A stretch of 64,000 bases of DNA, taken from Lentinula raphanica (lineage: Eukaryota; Basidiomycota; Agaricomycetes; Agaricales; Omphalotaceae). This document shows, in pieces, positions 26,098-37,633 of the stretch. The position numbers and the translations under genes are program-made. The notes under the pieces are model-generated. The model worked only from the letters and a program-made list of their open reading frames with translations. It had not been told where the DNA came from and searched no databases. The DNA lies in the NCBI GenBank assembly GCA_027919835.1, contig JANVFP010000005.1, positions 558,001 through 622,000 on the forward strand. The letters are read 5' to 3'. Positions within the stretch are counted from its first letter, which is position 1, and every line of letters starts with the position of its first letter.

Positions 26098-27830
26098 CTA
26101 TGTAACACGAATTGGTATACGTGCTCGGAGAGTATCTGGTCCCACCAAGACCGAGATGTCGATGTAATACTAGAGAAGAATGATCAACTGAGCATATCGG
26201 AACGGTATGAACATTGACTATGCCCCACCTTGACACTCACACCCTGCCAGTCGATGGAGGGTAGCATATCCTTGTTGAGATTGAACTTGGCTTTGTGTAA
26301 GCCATCCGGAAGTGAAGACTGCGCTTCAAGAGAGGGGTGTTCAGAGCCGGAGTGCTGGCGGGGACGCTTGGGAAAGCCAATACATATGCTAGTGTGAAGG
26401 AGACGGGAGTCCTTAAATATTGTGTGCATTGGTAATCGCGGGAGCGGCTTTTGACCCTCTTCCAGTGATTCATCAGAATTTCGGGGAGATAACGGCTTCA
26501 CAACTCGTTTCAGAAGCTGAACACCGCGGATTCCTTCAGACTCATCACTCCCACCTGGAGTCTGAGGAGGTGTCGGAGGAAGAATGGACTGTTCCGTCAC
26601 AGTGATCTGGCGAATGAGGCTTGCTGATATAGTAGCGTCCGACGCTATCTCCCGTGCCAATGCTGGGTTTCGTGGGTTCGTAGTGAAGACGACGTAGTAA
26701 GGAATAGAGGAAGTACGAGAGAAAGTGACGGCAGTTGGTAGAGTAATCTGCAAACAAGCGGTTCATACGACATTCCGGATTAAGGATATACACAAAGGGC
26801 ACCCACAGCACAACGAAAAGGCATAGGTCGATCGACGCGCAGAGGCATCTCTAACCAAGATTTTGATTCTTGCGAAGAGCCATCCAGAGACTGAAAATCG
26901 GTGTCGGGATGGTAGTAAATCGGAGCAGATAAACTAGATAGGTATAATGACCCTCCTAAACACACCGAGAGGTAATGAACTTACAATGACGGATAGTCAA
27001 ATGCCTCTGTTGGTTCCCATGCAACGGAGATTTGATACTCGACCCCAAAGGATCGGGGGACATTCGAATCCGTTGTACGAGCCCCTGAAGCTGAAGCTGG
27101 CTCAGATTGCCCGACGGATACGAATGTTGGGGGTATTTCCTCTCCAGTCCGATTGCTATGAGGTAAATCGAAGGAAAACGAATATGTGCGATTAAACCCT
27201 GAAGATGTTTGTGATCTCGTAACCGGGACGGAGGCTGTAGTGTTGAGACTGGAACCACTAGGCCTTCGTTTGATGGACTTGATTGTGGCAGCAACGCCAT
27301 CCCTGAAAGTGGTCCGTGGGGTTGACAAGCTTAGAAATGAATCCAGAGAAGGCGAGACTTGAATGTTGGAAGAAGCCGACCAGAAAACATGCTTTCGAGG
27401 TTCAAGCCGCTGCTTCGATCCCCCAACCTGAGAGCTATCGTCGTAGAAGAAAGCACCTTCAACCTGATTGTCATCAGTTGGACACCGCTTGAAGATAGCG
27501 AGGTCATGTACGAACAGTTACGATTAAACGTCCTGAGTATGGCGCTCTGGAGTCAAGGGTAATCGTGCCCGAGACTTTGTCTCCTTCGCCGAACACGGGT
27601 ATTAATTGCGTTTTGTCTTTGCCTGCAACCTTCACAGATGCGCTATTCACTCGCATTTCCATTTGAGATGAACTAGGAAAGATACCTCTCAGTGAAAACG
27701 CGTCATAGGATAAGGTACATCTCGCTCACCGGTAACATGAGACATGAGCGTAGGTTGAGGAGGTCGGTACAAAGCTGGAGGGCGGGCGGGCTCCACTGGC
27801 TAGGGAGTTTGTACGACGTCGAAAAACCAT
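26098..27830 (-). CDS. Arrestin-like domain protein
   Basis: Alpha-arrestin-type protein, a class that links membrane cargo to ubiquitin ligases. Six exons (27730-27830, 27522-27687, 26985-27463, 26807-26933, 26229-26747, 26098-26169) keep phase and give 487 residues. The N-lobe shows VKVAGKDKTQLIPVFGEGD, then VSGTITLDSRAP and RLIVEGAFFYDDS. Middle strands include RTYSFSFDLPHS, PPTFVSVG and FGVEYQISVAWEP. The C-lobe has DRPMPFRCAITLPTAVTFSR and IPYYVVFTTNPRNPAL, ending YYIDISVLVGPDTLRARIPI. No PPxY motif was noticed, so ubiquitin-ligase recruitment is uncertain. The first intron would be only 42 nt, so the first 35 residues (MVFRRRTNSLASG...) are the weakest part. It is convergent with SYG1. 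Confidence 0.8.
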
Positions 27831-29407
27831 GAAAAGAACGAAAAGGAAAGATCGCCGGAAAAGTACAGAGGAAAACGAAAGGAATAGAAGGGGAACGAAA
27901 ATGAGAAAACCATGATATATCAATAACTAAACATATATATAAGAATCTTCTTCCACGGAAAAAAATCGCTTATACATACATACATACTCAAAATTGTAAG
28001 CGGTCTTCTTCGCGGGGTACTTATCTTATTCACTCATCCGAGATACTGGGTCGCTTAAGGGAAGAATCATTTGAGGCCATATGTCGGTGACGTCCTTCCC
28101 GGCGCGTTCTTCGTAGGGCGTCCTCGTTCAGAGCTTCAAAACCATACGCTTATCATCGCAAAATTGCACCTGAAGTAGAGCTGTACACTCACTTGTTCTG
28201 CATAGGACGAACAGGAGAACGGGCCATGTCAGGCCATGTCCAAGGCTGTCCAAGGTGATGAAAATCTATTCTGATGTAGGCTCAGGGACGCAATCCCTCT
28301 TCGGTCATCTTTGTGTCCAATTTTGGGTCCTGGCATGTCCTGACAGGTCCTAATCAGGCACTCCTCCGAGTATCTTTACCTTAACGACCGCAACTGTGAC
28401 GGTCACCAGCTAAGTTATTGGAGGATGGCAGGTCACTGATAAGCTGCGTCCGGCCTGAAAGTTGAGGCTGATTGAGATGCAGAGAACGAGAGGAAGATGG
28501 GTTCAAAGTGTGACTTCCAATTCTGCTACAATGTTTTTACATAGCCAGTGTTAACCTGAGAAAACTCTCAACAAGAAGATAGGAAGTTCAAACGAAAGGG
28601 GATATGAGAAATCGCCACTCACTGGCACTCAACGTTCAGCGTCAACGCCCGACCGATTATGCCAGCCCCTATCATGGGACCCGCTTCAAATTGTTCACAT
28701 CGACCGAGTTGAGGATGGGATAACTTCCACGTTCGGTGTCTGCCAATATGCGTGGAGTCCAACCTTAATGCCACATAGCGGATCAGGGCATAAGTGCTAA
28801 CCTCCGCACTGTTGAGCTATTCATTCGTCTCAATGTGAGGAAGAGACCAAGGATCGCGTGGATGAAAATCATGGGAAATCGAAGAAACTCAGCCTGTTTA
28901 GCATCGCATTGAAGGACCGTCAGTGGTATAATTGAAAGTGAAGACGATCAGATGATACGCTGGTTGTAATTGCATCCCGGTTTGAGTGTGGTCTTTGTCT
29001 TCAGAAATGGCAGGCAGAGTGGAAACTACAAGCATTTCATTATCGAAATAATCGAACCATTTACCGTTGTCGATAACATTGTCTTGTGCCTGTGTATCCA
29101 GAGAGTAGTCGAGTATCCAGCACCAGATGTGTAACGTTGTCCAAGATGATGAACGTATTTACAACAACTTGTACTTGAGCAAAGTAGATCATGGTGGTCC
29201 TGGACGATGGATAGTTTGAAGCAACTTCGAAGTCTGTCGGCTGTTGTGGCCGGCACCGGCCCGGCTTCTCCGTGCTCCCGCCGCCAAATGTGGCGCAGCT
29301 TGTGACGTCAAGCTGAAGTCACTTCCTGCACTGTGCTTTATATCTAGCATCGGTGCTGCATTTCTCTTACGAACAAGACACTAAGAAACCAACAACAGCT
29401 ACATACA
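27831..29407. other. Gene-free stretch between divergent genes
   Basis: About 1.58 kb upstream of both the arrestin-like gene (minus) and the 84-residue gene (plus). It contains a CATA microsatellite (about 27973-27988), repeated CATGTCC/GGCTGTCC words near 28220-28260, and the CRE/TATA promoter listed separately. No protein-like frame was found. Confidence 0.45.
29303..29343 (+). promoter_or_regulatory. CRE palindrome plus TATA box
   Basis: The perfect ATF/CREB palindrome TGACGTCA lies at 29303-29310 and a TATAT box at 29339-29343, 65 bp before the ATG at 29408. In fungi such CRE sites bind Atf1-type bZIP factors downstream of stress MAP kinases. This suggests stress-responsive expression of the 84-residue protein; binding itself is inferred. 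Confidence 0.5.
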
Positions 29408-30080
29408 ATGTCCCCAACCGTAACAGGTGTTTCTGGAACCCAGTCTCCCCCTTTGGAATTTACCGGGGAACATAAACCTATGGGCGCATCGTCTGTCGAG
29501 AGCGCACAAAAAGGAGAACAAGTTGAAGCTGTCTCCGACTACGAACAACGCAAACGTAAGTGCAAGCCGTTACAATCTTCCTCGGACCTCGATGGTTTTG
29601 TCTGTGCGCTTTGTTCGTTATGTTTTTTCTTGCCGTTTTTCACTACTATTGCCTACTATTGCGCGGTGCTTTTATTCCCGGAACTGAAACGCGATATTAC
29701 CGTTGTCCACATGGATGGCGGTTCAATATTTCTACGGCATTTTCTCTCATTTGCTTTGTTGATATCCTGAAAAGTCCATGAAGATGCGACACTTGCCGGG
29801 TCATTAGAAGATTGAGGCATTTTCGCATCTTTTTTCTCCCTTTTCAATGGTATTCATCGTTGTATCCCTGGTTTCCATGCTCATCATTTCTTTTCAGAAT
29901 ATTTCGAGGAAATCGAACAAGACCAATCTGTATGTCTGCTATCTCCCCTTTTCTTGATTGTCGATCCTGGATTTCCTGAGCTACATAACATTCGTCGCAT
30001 ACTAGAACTCGAAGCCTGCTAAACGAGGGGAGCGTCTTGTTGGACAAAGTCTGCAAGACGATTTGGAGAAGCGGGCATGA
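29408..30080 (+). CDS. Small conserved-looking protein, 84 residues
   Basis: Not recognised. Exons 29408-29555, 29898-29929 and 30006-30080 join in phase to 84 residues, starting MSPTVTGVSGTQSPPLEF. The middle reads DYEQRKRQYFEEIEQDQS and the end is SLQDDLEKRA. The protein is hydrophilic, charged, without signal or membrane helix, and probably helical in its C-terminal half. Intron 1 is 342 nt, far longer than other introns here. Intron 2 is 76 nt and joins DQS to NSKPAKRGERL. The promoter has a CRE palindrome and TATA box. An alternative is that reading runs into intron 1, ending as a 120-residue protein with a membrane stretch, but this would skip a good GTAAGT donor. Confidence 0.6.
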
Positions 30081-30521
30081 TGATTCATGCCGATGACAAC
30101 TTCGTGATGTTGTTATAGCGAACTGGGACGGTGCTTGTTGTATCGATTCTGGGAAGTGACAGAGGTGAGAGAAGAACATGAAAATTCAGAATGGGATTTG
30201 TACAATGCAGGGAAGGAGGGTACGAGCGGCGAGCGCTGAAGGTGGGATGTGATTGTGATTCAAGGAGTTGGAGCTTTAGCGTCTCAGTTAGCGTGGTGGA
30301 GTAACGACTAATGAAGCTTTTAGTTTGTATAATGATCAACGACGTTAGAACTCAGAGAGATGTGACAACGTTGAAAGTTTACAACTCTGATCTCTTTGCA
30401 AAAATGTGCAGTAGGTAGTATTTCTGTGTTCGCTCGTGTTACACTAAGTACCAAGGTCCAAAACCTACAAAACTGGCGAAATCTTACCGCGGCGATGGCT
30501 ACACATCAACATCAGGTTTTC
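30081..30521. other. Intergenic between convergent genes
   Basis: About 440 bp holding the two 3' ends of the 84-residue gene and the MAT2B-like gene. No gene is seen. Confidence 0.5.
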
Positions 30522-32175
30522 TCATTTCCTCAAATACTCCTCCCACCACTCCTCGAACAAGGTCAGACCCAACCCACCTTCAACACCCAAATCCTCTGTC
30601 TCCTTAGTATACAACTGACAATCTCTAGGCCTCGTCGTGGCCGAATCGCCCTGCGGTGCCTCGGAATCCGGCACGATATGTTCATGCGGCAGATTGAGAA
30701 TTTTCGCAAAGACGAGACACATTTCGTATTTCGTGAACGGCTCCGCGGCGGAATAGTGTAGGATCGGAGGAATTATAGCAGGTTTTTTGAAGTCTGGGGG
30801 AGTTTTGTGATTGAAGTTAGCGTGTATGTCAGTGGGAGATTTTTAAATAATTGGATATTGAATATTTTGAGGGTTCGAAAGAGAGGTGACGATGAAGCGG
30901 ATGATCATAGATGATAGATATGAGTAATATGATGTGTCGTGAAATTTCGCAGATGCAGATGTAGAAGGGGTGCTCAGCAGACGTCAAACACTCACTCGAG
31001 AGTCTCACAAGGAAGTTTGCGATATCCACTACATTCGTAGGGTACCGTGTGGCATAGTGATCCATCTTGTACTTTTTTCCAGATTGGTCTTGAACAACAT
31101 CCAGTAGGATGTTGACTGCACTGTCGGAGTTCCTGGGTGCTGGTCCATATCTGTGTATGTGTGTGTAAATCAGTAAGATTGTGGGATGTACCAGTGGAAA
31201 ATGTATTAGAAAAAGAAGAAGAAGAGGAGTTCGAACCATGTAAATTGAAGAAGGAAGGGCAGAGGTTGAAGAAGATGGGCGATGATAGGATATTTTCTAA
31301 AGATGAGAAACAGAAATGGAAAACGACACGGGATATTGCGCAGCCTACACTGGTAACGAATCATTGTTTGAGATTGCAGGACTTACAGAACAGGAACCCT
31401 AAGAACGATGACATTTGCCCCGTTCACAGAAAGAACAGCTTGCTCTCCGTCACGTTTCGTCCTACCGTAAAGCTGGAGTGGGTTTGTTTTCGCCGAAGGC
31501 GTGTATGGTGGTGAAGTCCCGTCAAAGACATAATCTGATGATGTCAACGATGAAAGTGAGCACCGGGACACAGTGATGCGAAAGAGATAGAGTAGACAAA
31601 GATGTGCAGATTGCGACTTACCGGTCGATATATAGACGAGAGTGAATTTCAAGGATTTTGCCAATGAGGCAAGATGACCGGGAACGTTCACGTTGAGCTA
31701 ATCATGGTGAAGGTCAGCTCGTTGATTTTGACTTCTGTGCGGATGTACGTCTACCTTCTCGGTACCTTCGGGATTCTATGTTATGATCAATGTCTCAAGT
31801 CCAGATTCATTCAGGACGATTGAAAATCCACTACCTTTTCTGCAACATCTGGACGTCTTTCGGCAGCACAGTGTATGACCCCTGCAAGATCGTTCGGGAA
31901 AGCATCTTCATGAAGCATCCCAGCTCAACGTACAGTTCGGCTTGAACTCTGTGAACACCTTCTCTACTTCCTCAGCATTTGTCAAGTCCAGAGGGACCAA
32001 GCCGTCACCGGTACGGGTGTTTGAGAGGGCTAAGACTTGGTTATCAGTAGCTTTGAAGGCTTCGCGGACGGCAGAGCCAAGGACACCAGAAGCGCCTGGA
32101 CGTGTAAATCATCAGATACAGTTGGTTCATTCCTCAGAAGGCTGCTTCAGACTCGCCAGTTATGAGGACTCTCAT
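30522..32175 (-). CDS. RmlD/MAT2B-like NAD(P)-binding protein
   Basis: Short-chain dehydrogenase/reductase of the RmlD substrate-binding family, closest in style to the regulatory beta subunit of methionine adenosyltransferase (MAT2B). In animals MAT2B binds MAT2A and tunes S-adenosylmethionine synthesis; that role is inferred here. The first exon (32157-32175) codes MRVLITG and is followed by an intron with a GC donor. The Rossmann turn is then GASGVLGSAVREAF. Other seen motifs are NWVIHCAAERRPDVAEK, LVYISTDYVFDGTSPPY, the YGRTK (YxxxK) catalytic pair, RVPVLYGPA and YPTNVVDIANFLVRLS. It ends TLFEEWWEEYLRK. At least six introns cut it. The gene is head to head with LSM8, 113 bp between start codons. 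Confidence 0.88.
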
Positions 32176-32288
32176 GATCTTGGAAGATCAGGACAAAGAG
32201 TAATACCAATGACGTAAGAATTTCAGGTAACGTGGGTGTAGTTTTTCTGTTGTCGAATTTCTTTGCACTTCAACGTCCCGCTCTCGCC
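32176..32288. promoter_or_regulatory. Bidirectional promoter, MAT2B-like gene / LSM8
   Basis: Only 113 bp separate the divergent start codons at 32175 (minus) and 32289 (plus). Both 5' untranslated regions and core promoters must fit here or overlap the other gene. No TATA box was noted. Confidence 0.6.
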
Positions 32289-32854
32289 ATGTCCATTCTT
32301 CAAGGCTATGTCGATAGTGAGTGCTTCAAGAGCTCGTTAGAGGCTATAGATTATAACTCATCCTTCGATGGCTAGGGCGCGTCCTGCTCATCTTGCAAGA
32401 TGGACGAGCGATTGTGGTATGTTGATCTATCGTTGTCTTTCGGTTTCTGCGCTAATGGCTGTCCTGATTGGCTTACTGACCATTCTGAATTGATCTTATG
32501 AACTCTGTCTTCCAACAAACTGTCGCGATTTGCAGGGTGTGATGGCAGGTTTCGACCAAAAACACAACGTTGTCCTGTCGGATTCCAAAGAAAGAGTGTA
32601 TAGCATGGATGAAGGCGTCGAAGAGATACCTTTGGGACTGTATCTTGTGAAAGGAGACATGATGTGCGTTATCTATTGCTCAACTGCTTTCAGATACTGA
32701 AATCTCATCTGCTCTTCTTTCCGGCTATCTTGAAATTTTACCCCTCGTTTCTATCGCGTTTAGCATCCTCATTGGTGAACTGGACGAAACTCTCGACAAA
32801 GCTGTCGATCTCTCCTCGATACGTGCAGAACCGATCCCGCCGATTCGGTATTAG
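32289..32854 (+). CDS. LSM8: U6 snRNA-associated Sm-like protein LSm8
   Basis: Nuclear member of the LSm2-8 ring that binds the 3' end of U6 snRNA in pre-mRNA splicing. Four exons (32289-32316, 32376-32416, 32536-32663, 32764-32854) join to 95 residues. The Sm1 motif reads VLLILQDGRAIVGVMAGFDQ, then NVVLSDSKERVYS, and the Sm2 motif GLYLVKGDMIILIGELDE. The C-terminal LSSIRAEPIPPIRY matches the IRAEP ending that marks LSm8 among the LSm proteins. Length is as usual for the family. Confidence 0.94.
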
Positions 32855-33678
32855 CTCTTGCATGGTATATTGATACCCAGACTGTGTCGCAAAATCGAAA
32901 TGTATAACCACACGACGACATCTATGGCGTCGTGTAACGCGAGCCTGTCGCGTTCGGAGAACAGGAGGAGATATACAGGGGTGCAACAACGGATACGAGG
33001 CATCCGGTATGCTAGTATGCGCGCCGATTGCATCGAACGTTCGTTATCGTACGATAGGAGCAAAAGGGGAATAGGTTGCGCCTGTGGGACTCAACCTGTG
33101 GTCTGAACATACATCGCGAAGTTATGCGACTGAGCAGAGTAGTATGAGCGGCGGTCAGCGCGGTTTTTAGTTCGCACTATTACTCTAAACCATTCATACT
33201 TATCTTGCAATCGTGATCCACTTCGTTCCGTTTGATTCTTGAATCTCTACTACCTTGGGGATTTCATTGTATCCTACTGTTCCGATTTTCTTCGATGTAT
33301 GGTATTTTCGTGCATAAAGCTCAACAGTACTCTGATTGCTCTGTACAGTGAATACTTCTAATGCTGGAGAAGTTAGGACTACGAAAAATGAAATTCCGTC
33401 GGAAGAGATATGTACTGTCGAGCGGAGTCACAGCCACAAGTTTCTTGATCTCATTCCGCAACAGCCAACTCTCTTTTTTGGACTTGGACCCTTTCCAACC
33501 TCTTCTTGGACTCCTCTTGCGGTTAACGAGCTCCCAGAGCGCATTTTCTCGTACATACTCCTCTTTGAATCTCGTCATTGTGAGGAGCTTCTCGTGTAAA
33601 ATTCATCTATCAAACGTTCCTGACAGAAAATATGGTCTTTTGACAGCCTTTTTTTTCGCTCGCTCGTCCCACTCAACA
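32855..33678. other. Intergenic, with open frame leading into the transporter gene
   Basis: About 820 bp. Frames on both strands are short. From 33361 a plus frame stays open without stop into the transporter gene at 33679, but it lacks a conserved start. The poly-T stretch near 33647-33655 and C/T-rich run look like a promoter and untranslated leader. Confidence 0.45.
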
Positions 33679-35073
33679 ATGTCTACCTCCTCTCAAGATG
33701 AAAAGGACAACCAGCTATCCAAAGTTGAAGACGCCAACGCTTCAGTGGAGTCTAGCCCGGTTCAGCACCAACAACTCAGAGAGGATTTAGAGATAGAAGA
33801 AGGCGAGGAGGCTTCGATGTTACCTTCGCCTGCTGTCGCCCAAACCCCAAGACAGAAGCCAAAGCTCACAGCGACCGTCATCATTCCTATCTGGATCACT
33901 CTCAGCACCTCAGTCATCATATATAACAACTATCTCTATAACACTCTTCACTTCCGTTATCCTGTGTTCGTTGTTACATGGCATCTCACCTTCGCGGTGC
34001 GTACTCCCAGTTCTGTCCGTTTCTTGTTCATTCATCCATTCTTCTATGCGTAGGCCATCGGAACCCGTGTACTGCAACGAACGACGTCCCTGTTGGATGC
34101 TGCCAAGGATGTTAGCATGTCCAAAGATATGTTTCTCAAATCTATCCTCCCTATCGGTTTCCTCTTCAGCGGTAGTCTCATCCTGAGCAACACGGCCTAT
34201 CTTTACCTCAGTGTATCTTACATTCAAATGCTCAAGGTACAGCAACACTCCTTTTATTCTAGTATCCGCCATGTCCTGTTCCCGGAATGATTCTATCTCC
34301 CGAGAAGATCGAAATGTTTTCCGTTTCCTATGACACGAGTTTGCCGTAAAACTGACCTTGTGTTTTGAATGTTCTGTTTGTAGGCCTTCAATGCCGTCGC
34401 CGTTTTACTGGTCTCATGGGCGTTCAGAATCTCAGAGCCAAATAGAAAACTTGCTCTCATCGTTCTCATGATCTCTTCTGGCGTCGCGGTCGCGTCAGGA
34501 GGTGAGCTCAAGTTTAATATGTTTGGTTTTATCGTCCAGGCTGCCTCGGTCGGAGTAAGTCCGCTATCTCTCACCTCCTATTTATCACATTGTGGGCTGA
34601 TTGATGACATCTCATAGTTCGAAGCCGCACGCCTCGTTATGATCGAAATCTTGCTTCATGGGCTGAAGATGGATCCTCTGGTGTCGCTCCATTACTATGC
34701 TCCTGTTTGCGCCTTTCTCAACCTCCTCGCCCTCCCATTTACCGAAGGCTTCGCTCCGTTCTTCGAGCTCGCGAGGATAGGCCCATTCATCCTGATAACA
34801 AATGCCGCTGTGGCGTTCCTATTGAATGTCTCCGCAGTGTTCCTTGTCGGAGCGGCAAGTGGGCTGGTGTTGACGTTGACTGGGGTCTTCAAGGATATTT
34901 TGCTCATCACCGGGTCAACGTTGATCTTTGGGTCGACGGTGACGGGGATTCAAGTTTTCGGTGAGTCTCCGTTCGGAACTGGTCCCGTGCATATGTTTCC
35001 TTACAGGCTTTTAGGCTATAGTGTTGCACTCGGTGGTCTGGTGATGTTCAAATTGACCGGCGCCAAGAAGTAA
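33679..35073 (+). CDS. Triose-phosphate / nucleotide-sugar type transporter (TPT, DMT superfamily)
   Basis: Multi-pass transporter of the TPT family, which in fungi sits mainly in Golgi or ER membranes and exchanges nucleotide-sugars or phosphorylated compounds. Five exons (33679-33996, 34054-34236, 34384-34554, 34618-34960, 35015-35073) give 357 residues. A 60-residue acidic cytosolic N-terminus precedes about ten helices: [40 protein letters not shown], the [18 protein letters not shown] segment, and [17 protein letters not shown]. The last parts read [20 protein letters not shown] and the C-terminal [20 protein letters not shown] with the dilysine-like KK end. The substrate cannot be assigned. 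The last intron has a competing acceptor at 35006; the one ending at 35014 keeps the frame. Confidence 0.9.
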
Positions 35074-35740
35074 TCTCAGCTCTATCCTCCCTTCCCCCCC
35101 CCCTTCGATATGGATTCCTTGTTGGACTGTAAACAAAACATCATATGCTACCTCAGGGATCTACTTGAACTGAAGACAGGATTGACGATGTAGATAACGC
35201 ATGCACGGCAACACGCAAGTACAAGCGCGTTAGACACTTAGAAAGTTTTCTTTTCCGTATATATTATGCTATGGCTGGTCTTATCGGGTTAATCGTGTAG
35301 TTCTACAATGTGGCACCTATTCACTCATACTGTATAGCTCGAAAATATCAGTTCTGCCAAAAGCAGTATGACTCCAGAGATGGGCGACCGGGAGGAATAG
35401 CCTATGATGGAATATGTGAGTCCACACTGGCTGACTTCTTCCTTTTCAATCTCGAACCGCTTCCTATTGGAGTCTGTCAATAAAATCTGTGTCGTGATGC
35501 AAGACCAACTAAGATGGTGAGCAAGCCCTCGCTCTCGCTCTCTCACTTTCTCCGTCCTAACATTATGTTTATCATTTGCACGATATAGATCGAAAGAGAG
35601 ACACATCGAAGTTCGAACGGCTCCATTATCGTCTTCCGGTTCAACGCTGGTAAATTGACTCTCACTGACCATGTCTGTCCTATAGACTGGTTAAAGCTTG
35701 TCCAGGATTGTCCTTATGATGAGGGTGTTTCATCCTCGGG
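35074..35740. other. Gene-free stretch
   Basis: About 670 bp after the transporter. A run of about ten C starts near 35094. No gene is seen. From 35741 the sequence becomes the duplicated promoter block shared with 5040-5328. Confidence 0.5.
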
Positions 35741-36045
35741 GGCTGTTCAACTTGGACATGCAATGCTGGCGGCAAGTGCTGCCCCCATCAGGCCCCATCG
35801 TATCTTGCGACGCAGCGAGAATAATTAGCTCAGAGCATATGGTGTATCCAAGTTTTCTGCCATCTGGGTCATCCCCGGTTGGAATGCTGGCCATAAAGAC
35901 CGCAAGATAATGCAGGAACTCCCATCTTTTTCGCCCTCTTCTTCCCCTCACAAACTTTTTTGTGCTGCAGGCAGCCATCCTTTCGCATTCAACTTCGACC
36001 TGGTGTCATTTTTTCTCAATCGAAACTCGATTCTTTACAATCACA
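35741..36045 (+). promoter_or_regulatory. Upstream region shared with the paralogue at 5329
   Basis: The counterpart of 5040-5328. It shares GACATGCAATGCTGG with one base changed, CCCCATCAGGCCCCATC, AGCTCAGAGCATATGGTG, CATAAAGACCGCAAGATAA and TGTGCTGCAGGCAGCC in the same order up to the start codon. It has small insertions such as CGGCAAGTGCTG, which shows the two copies have been diverging for some time. Confidence 0.6.
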
Positions 36046-37125
36046 ATGCAGCTCTTTTCTCGCCCAACAAAAAAACTTGGCCATATCGCGATCGTGGTCT
36101 TCCTCTTCTCTGCGGTCGCTCTTGCAATGCCCATCGGTTCGGAATCGGAATCGGAATCTAACGCGATGAGTATTGAACCCCTTTGATCAAAAGTCATTCA
36201 GCAACTAATCGTGTATGTATCGGTAGAACGAGTTGAGCCATCCTTCGTCTGCATCACCGGATCTGGTGTATCGTGATCTCGTACCACGAACAGAGGAAGG
36301 CTCTGACTCACTGCCGTCCTACGAAGACGCTGTCCGTGCCGGAGCAGGTGTAGGTGTAAGCACGACCGGAGCAGCCTCGTCTTCCCTCGATATGGGACCA
36401 GTGTCTTCGTCCCATACAGGATCAGCATCTTCCTCCAGTTCTGCGATTATCAAGGCTGAGGTGAAATGCAATCACGATGTCAATTCGGAGGAGTTTAAGA
36501 AAGACGTGAAGACGATGTCGGAATCCAAACCCGTTATTGATAGACTCCAGCAGGTGTTCTCGAAGAAGGGTCGTGCCCTGGACCTTTCGACCCAGCCTTC
36601 CAAATCCGGTCAGATCGAAGTGACTCAGTTCGAGCGAGTACCTAATTTCAAGCTCAATCGGAGGCATCTCGCAGCATTCGAGAATGTCAAATTGAAGGAG
36701 GAGGATTACCAGTTCGTCATCAAGTTCGTCGCAGTGGGTCTGCCTGATGCCCACCATGTATGTACATAACATTGCACAACTTCACTGCTTCGATTCCGAA
36801 ATTGTCTGAAACTAATTGCGCACTTATGCAGGATCACGTATATGGTTATATCCTAAAGGCGTCTCTGAATAATGACCAATTCGAAGGACGTCTTTGGGAA
36901 GCTGGAAAGTCATACTCCAATGCTGCGACAGGTATACAATGTTTTCCAGTTACTTGGGTAAAGTTCATCAATGGACAGCCTGTTAGTACCATCAAATTTG
37001 CAAGTTCCATACCAATGCTAATACTGTACTTGTATCTGACTGCCCAGGAACAACCCCCTCCCACAAAGCTCCAGAGAATCAAGGAGCATTTTTCTGGCGG
37101 AGGTTCCAGCAACAGCAGGGGTTAG
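36046..37125 (+). CDS. Secreted hypothetical protein, paralogue 2
   Basis: Function unknown; paralogue of the gene at 5329. Exons 36046-36165, 36227-36757, 36832-36981 and 37048-37125 keep phase and give 292 residues. The N-terminal hydrophobic run is IAIVVFLFSAVALAMP. Then follow LVYRDLVPRTEEGSDSLPSYEDA (an LPSY motif at the same place as LPTYEEA in copy 1), a Gly/Ser-rich linker, SKPVIDRLQQVFSKK and FKLNRRHLAAFENVK. The C-terminal module is YILKASLNNDQFEGRLWEAG, ending HFSGGGSSNSRG. The intron 1 donor would be ATGAGT where copy 1 has GTGAGT; without splicing, translation stops after 46 residues. The gene may therefore be damaged. Confidence 0.65.
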
Positions 37126-37633
37126 TACTAGTCGGACATCTGCATCATAGGCTGTATCTCTATGAATGCCCTTTTGTTGGAAACACGAGTCAAATGCCGG
37201 ATGAACTTTGCTCATTATACTACGTCAGCTTTTGTCCAGTGCCCCGAGCATGCACCCCATCTCCCTTGACTCTAATGAAAGTGTTAGCAGCAACGGTTTC
37301 AACAGCACTTGCACATACTAGTAACTTTTGCTTTTCTACTGCTCCAATGCTTCTAGTACTGCTTCCTGTATTGCCTGCCATTGCTAAGGGTGGCTGATAA
37401 TATCGTTACTAGCTTGTTGAATGCCGCACATACTTGGCCCAGTGTTACATGATTGACGTCCGGAGCAACAATGTCCATCGCGATCGTCTCCATAGACAGA
37501 CACATCGGAAGCCTGCAATGAGTGTGAATTGAGTACATAGTACTTGAATGAAGGTGCTATAGCTCAAACAAGCCGCCAATAAAGAGCTCAAGAAACTGAG
37601 ACCGGACGGAGAGGCTATAGTCGAAGAGGAGAA
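37126..37633. other. Gene-free stretch
   Basis: About 510 bp between paralogue 2 and the foldback element. Only short overlapping frames on both strands; nothing recognised. Confidence 0.5.

Noticed and set aside
33361..33678. Upstream extension of the transporter frame to 33361
   Set aside because: The frame is open but the sequence before 33679 has no family resemblance and runs through a poly-T leader; the ATG at 33679 gives a normal N-terminus.
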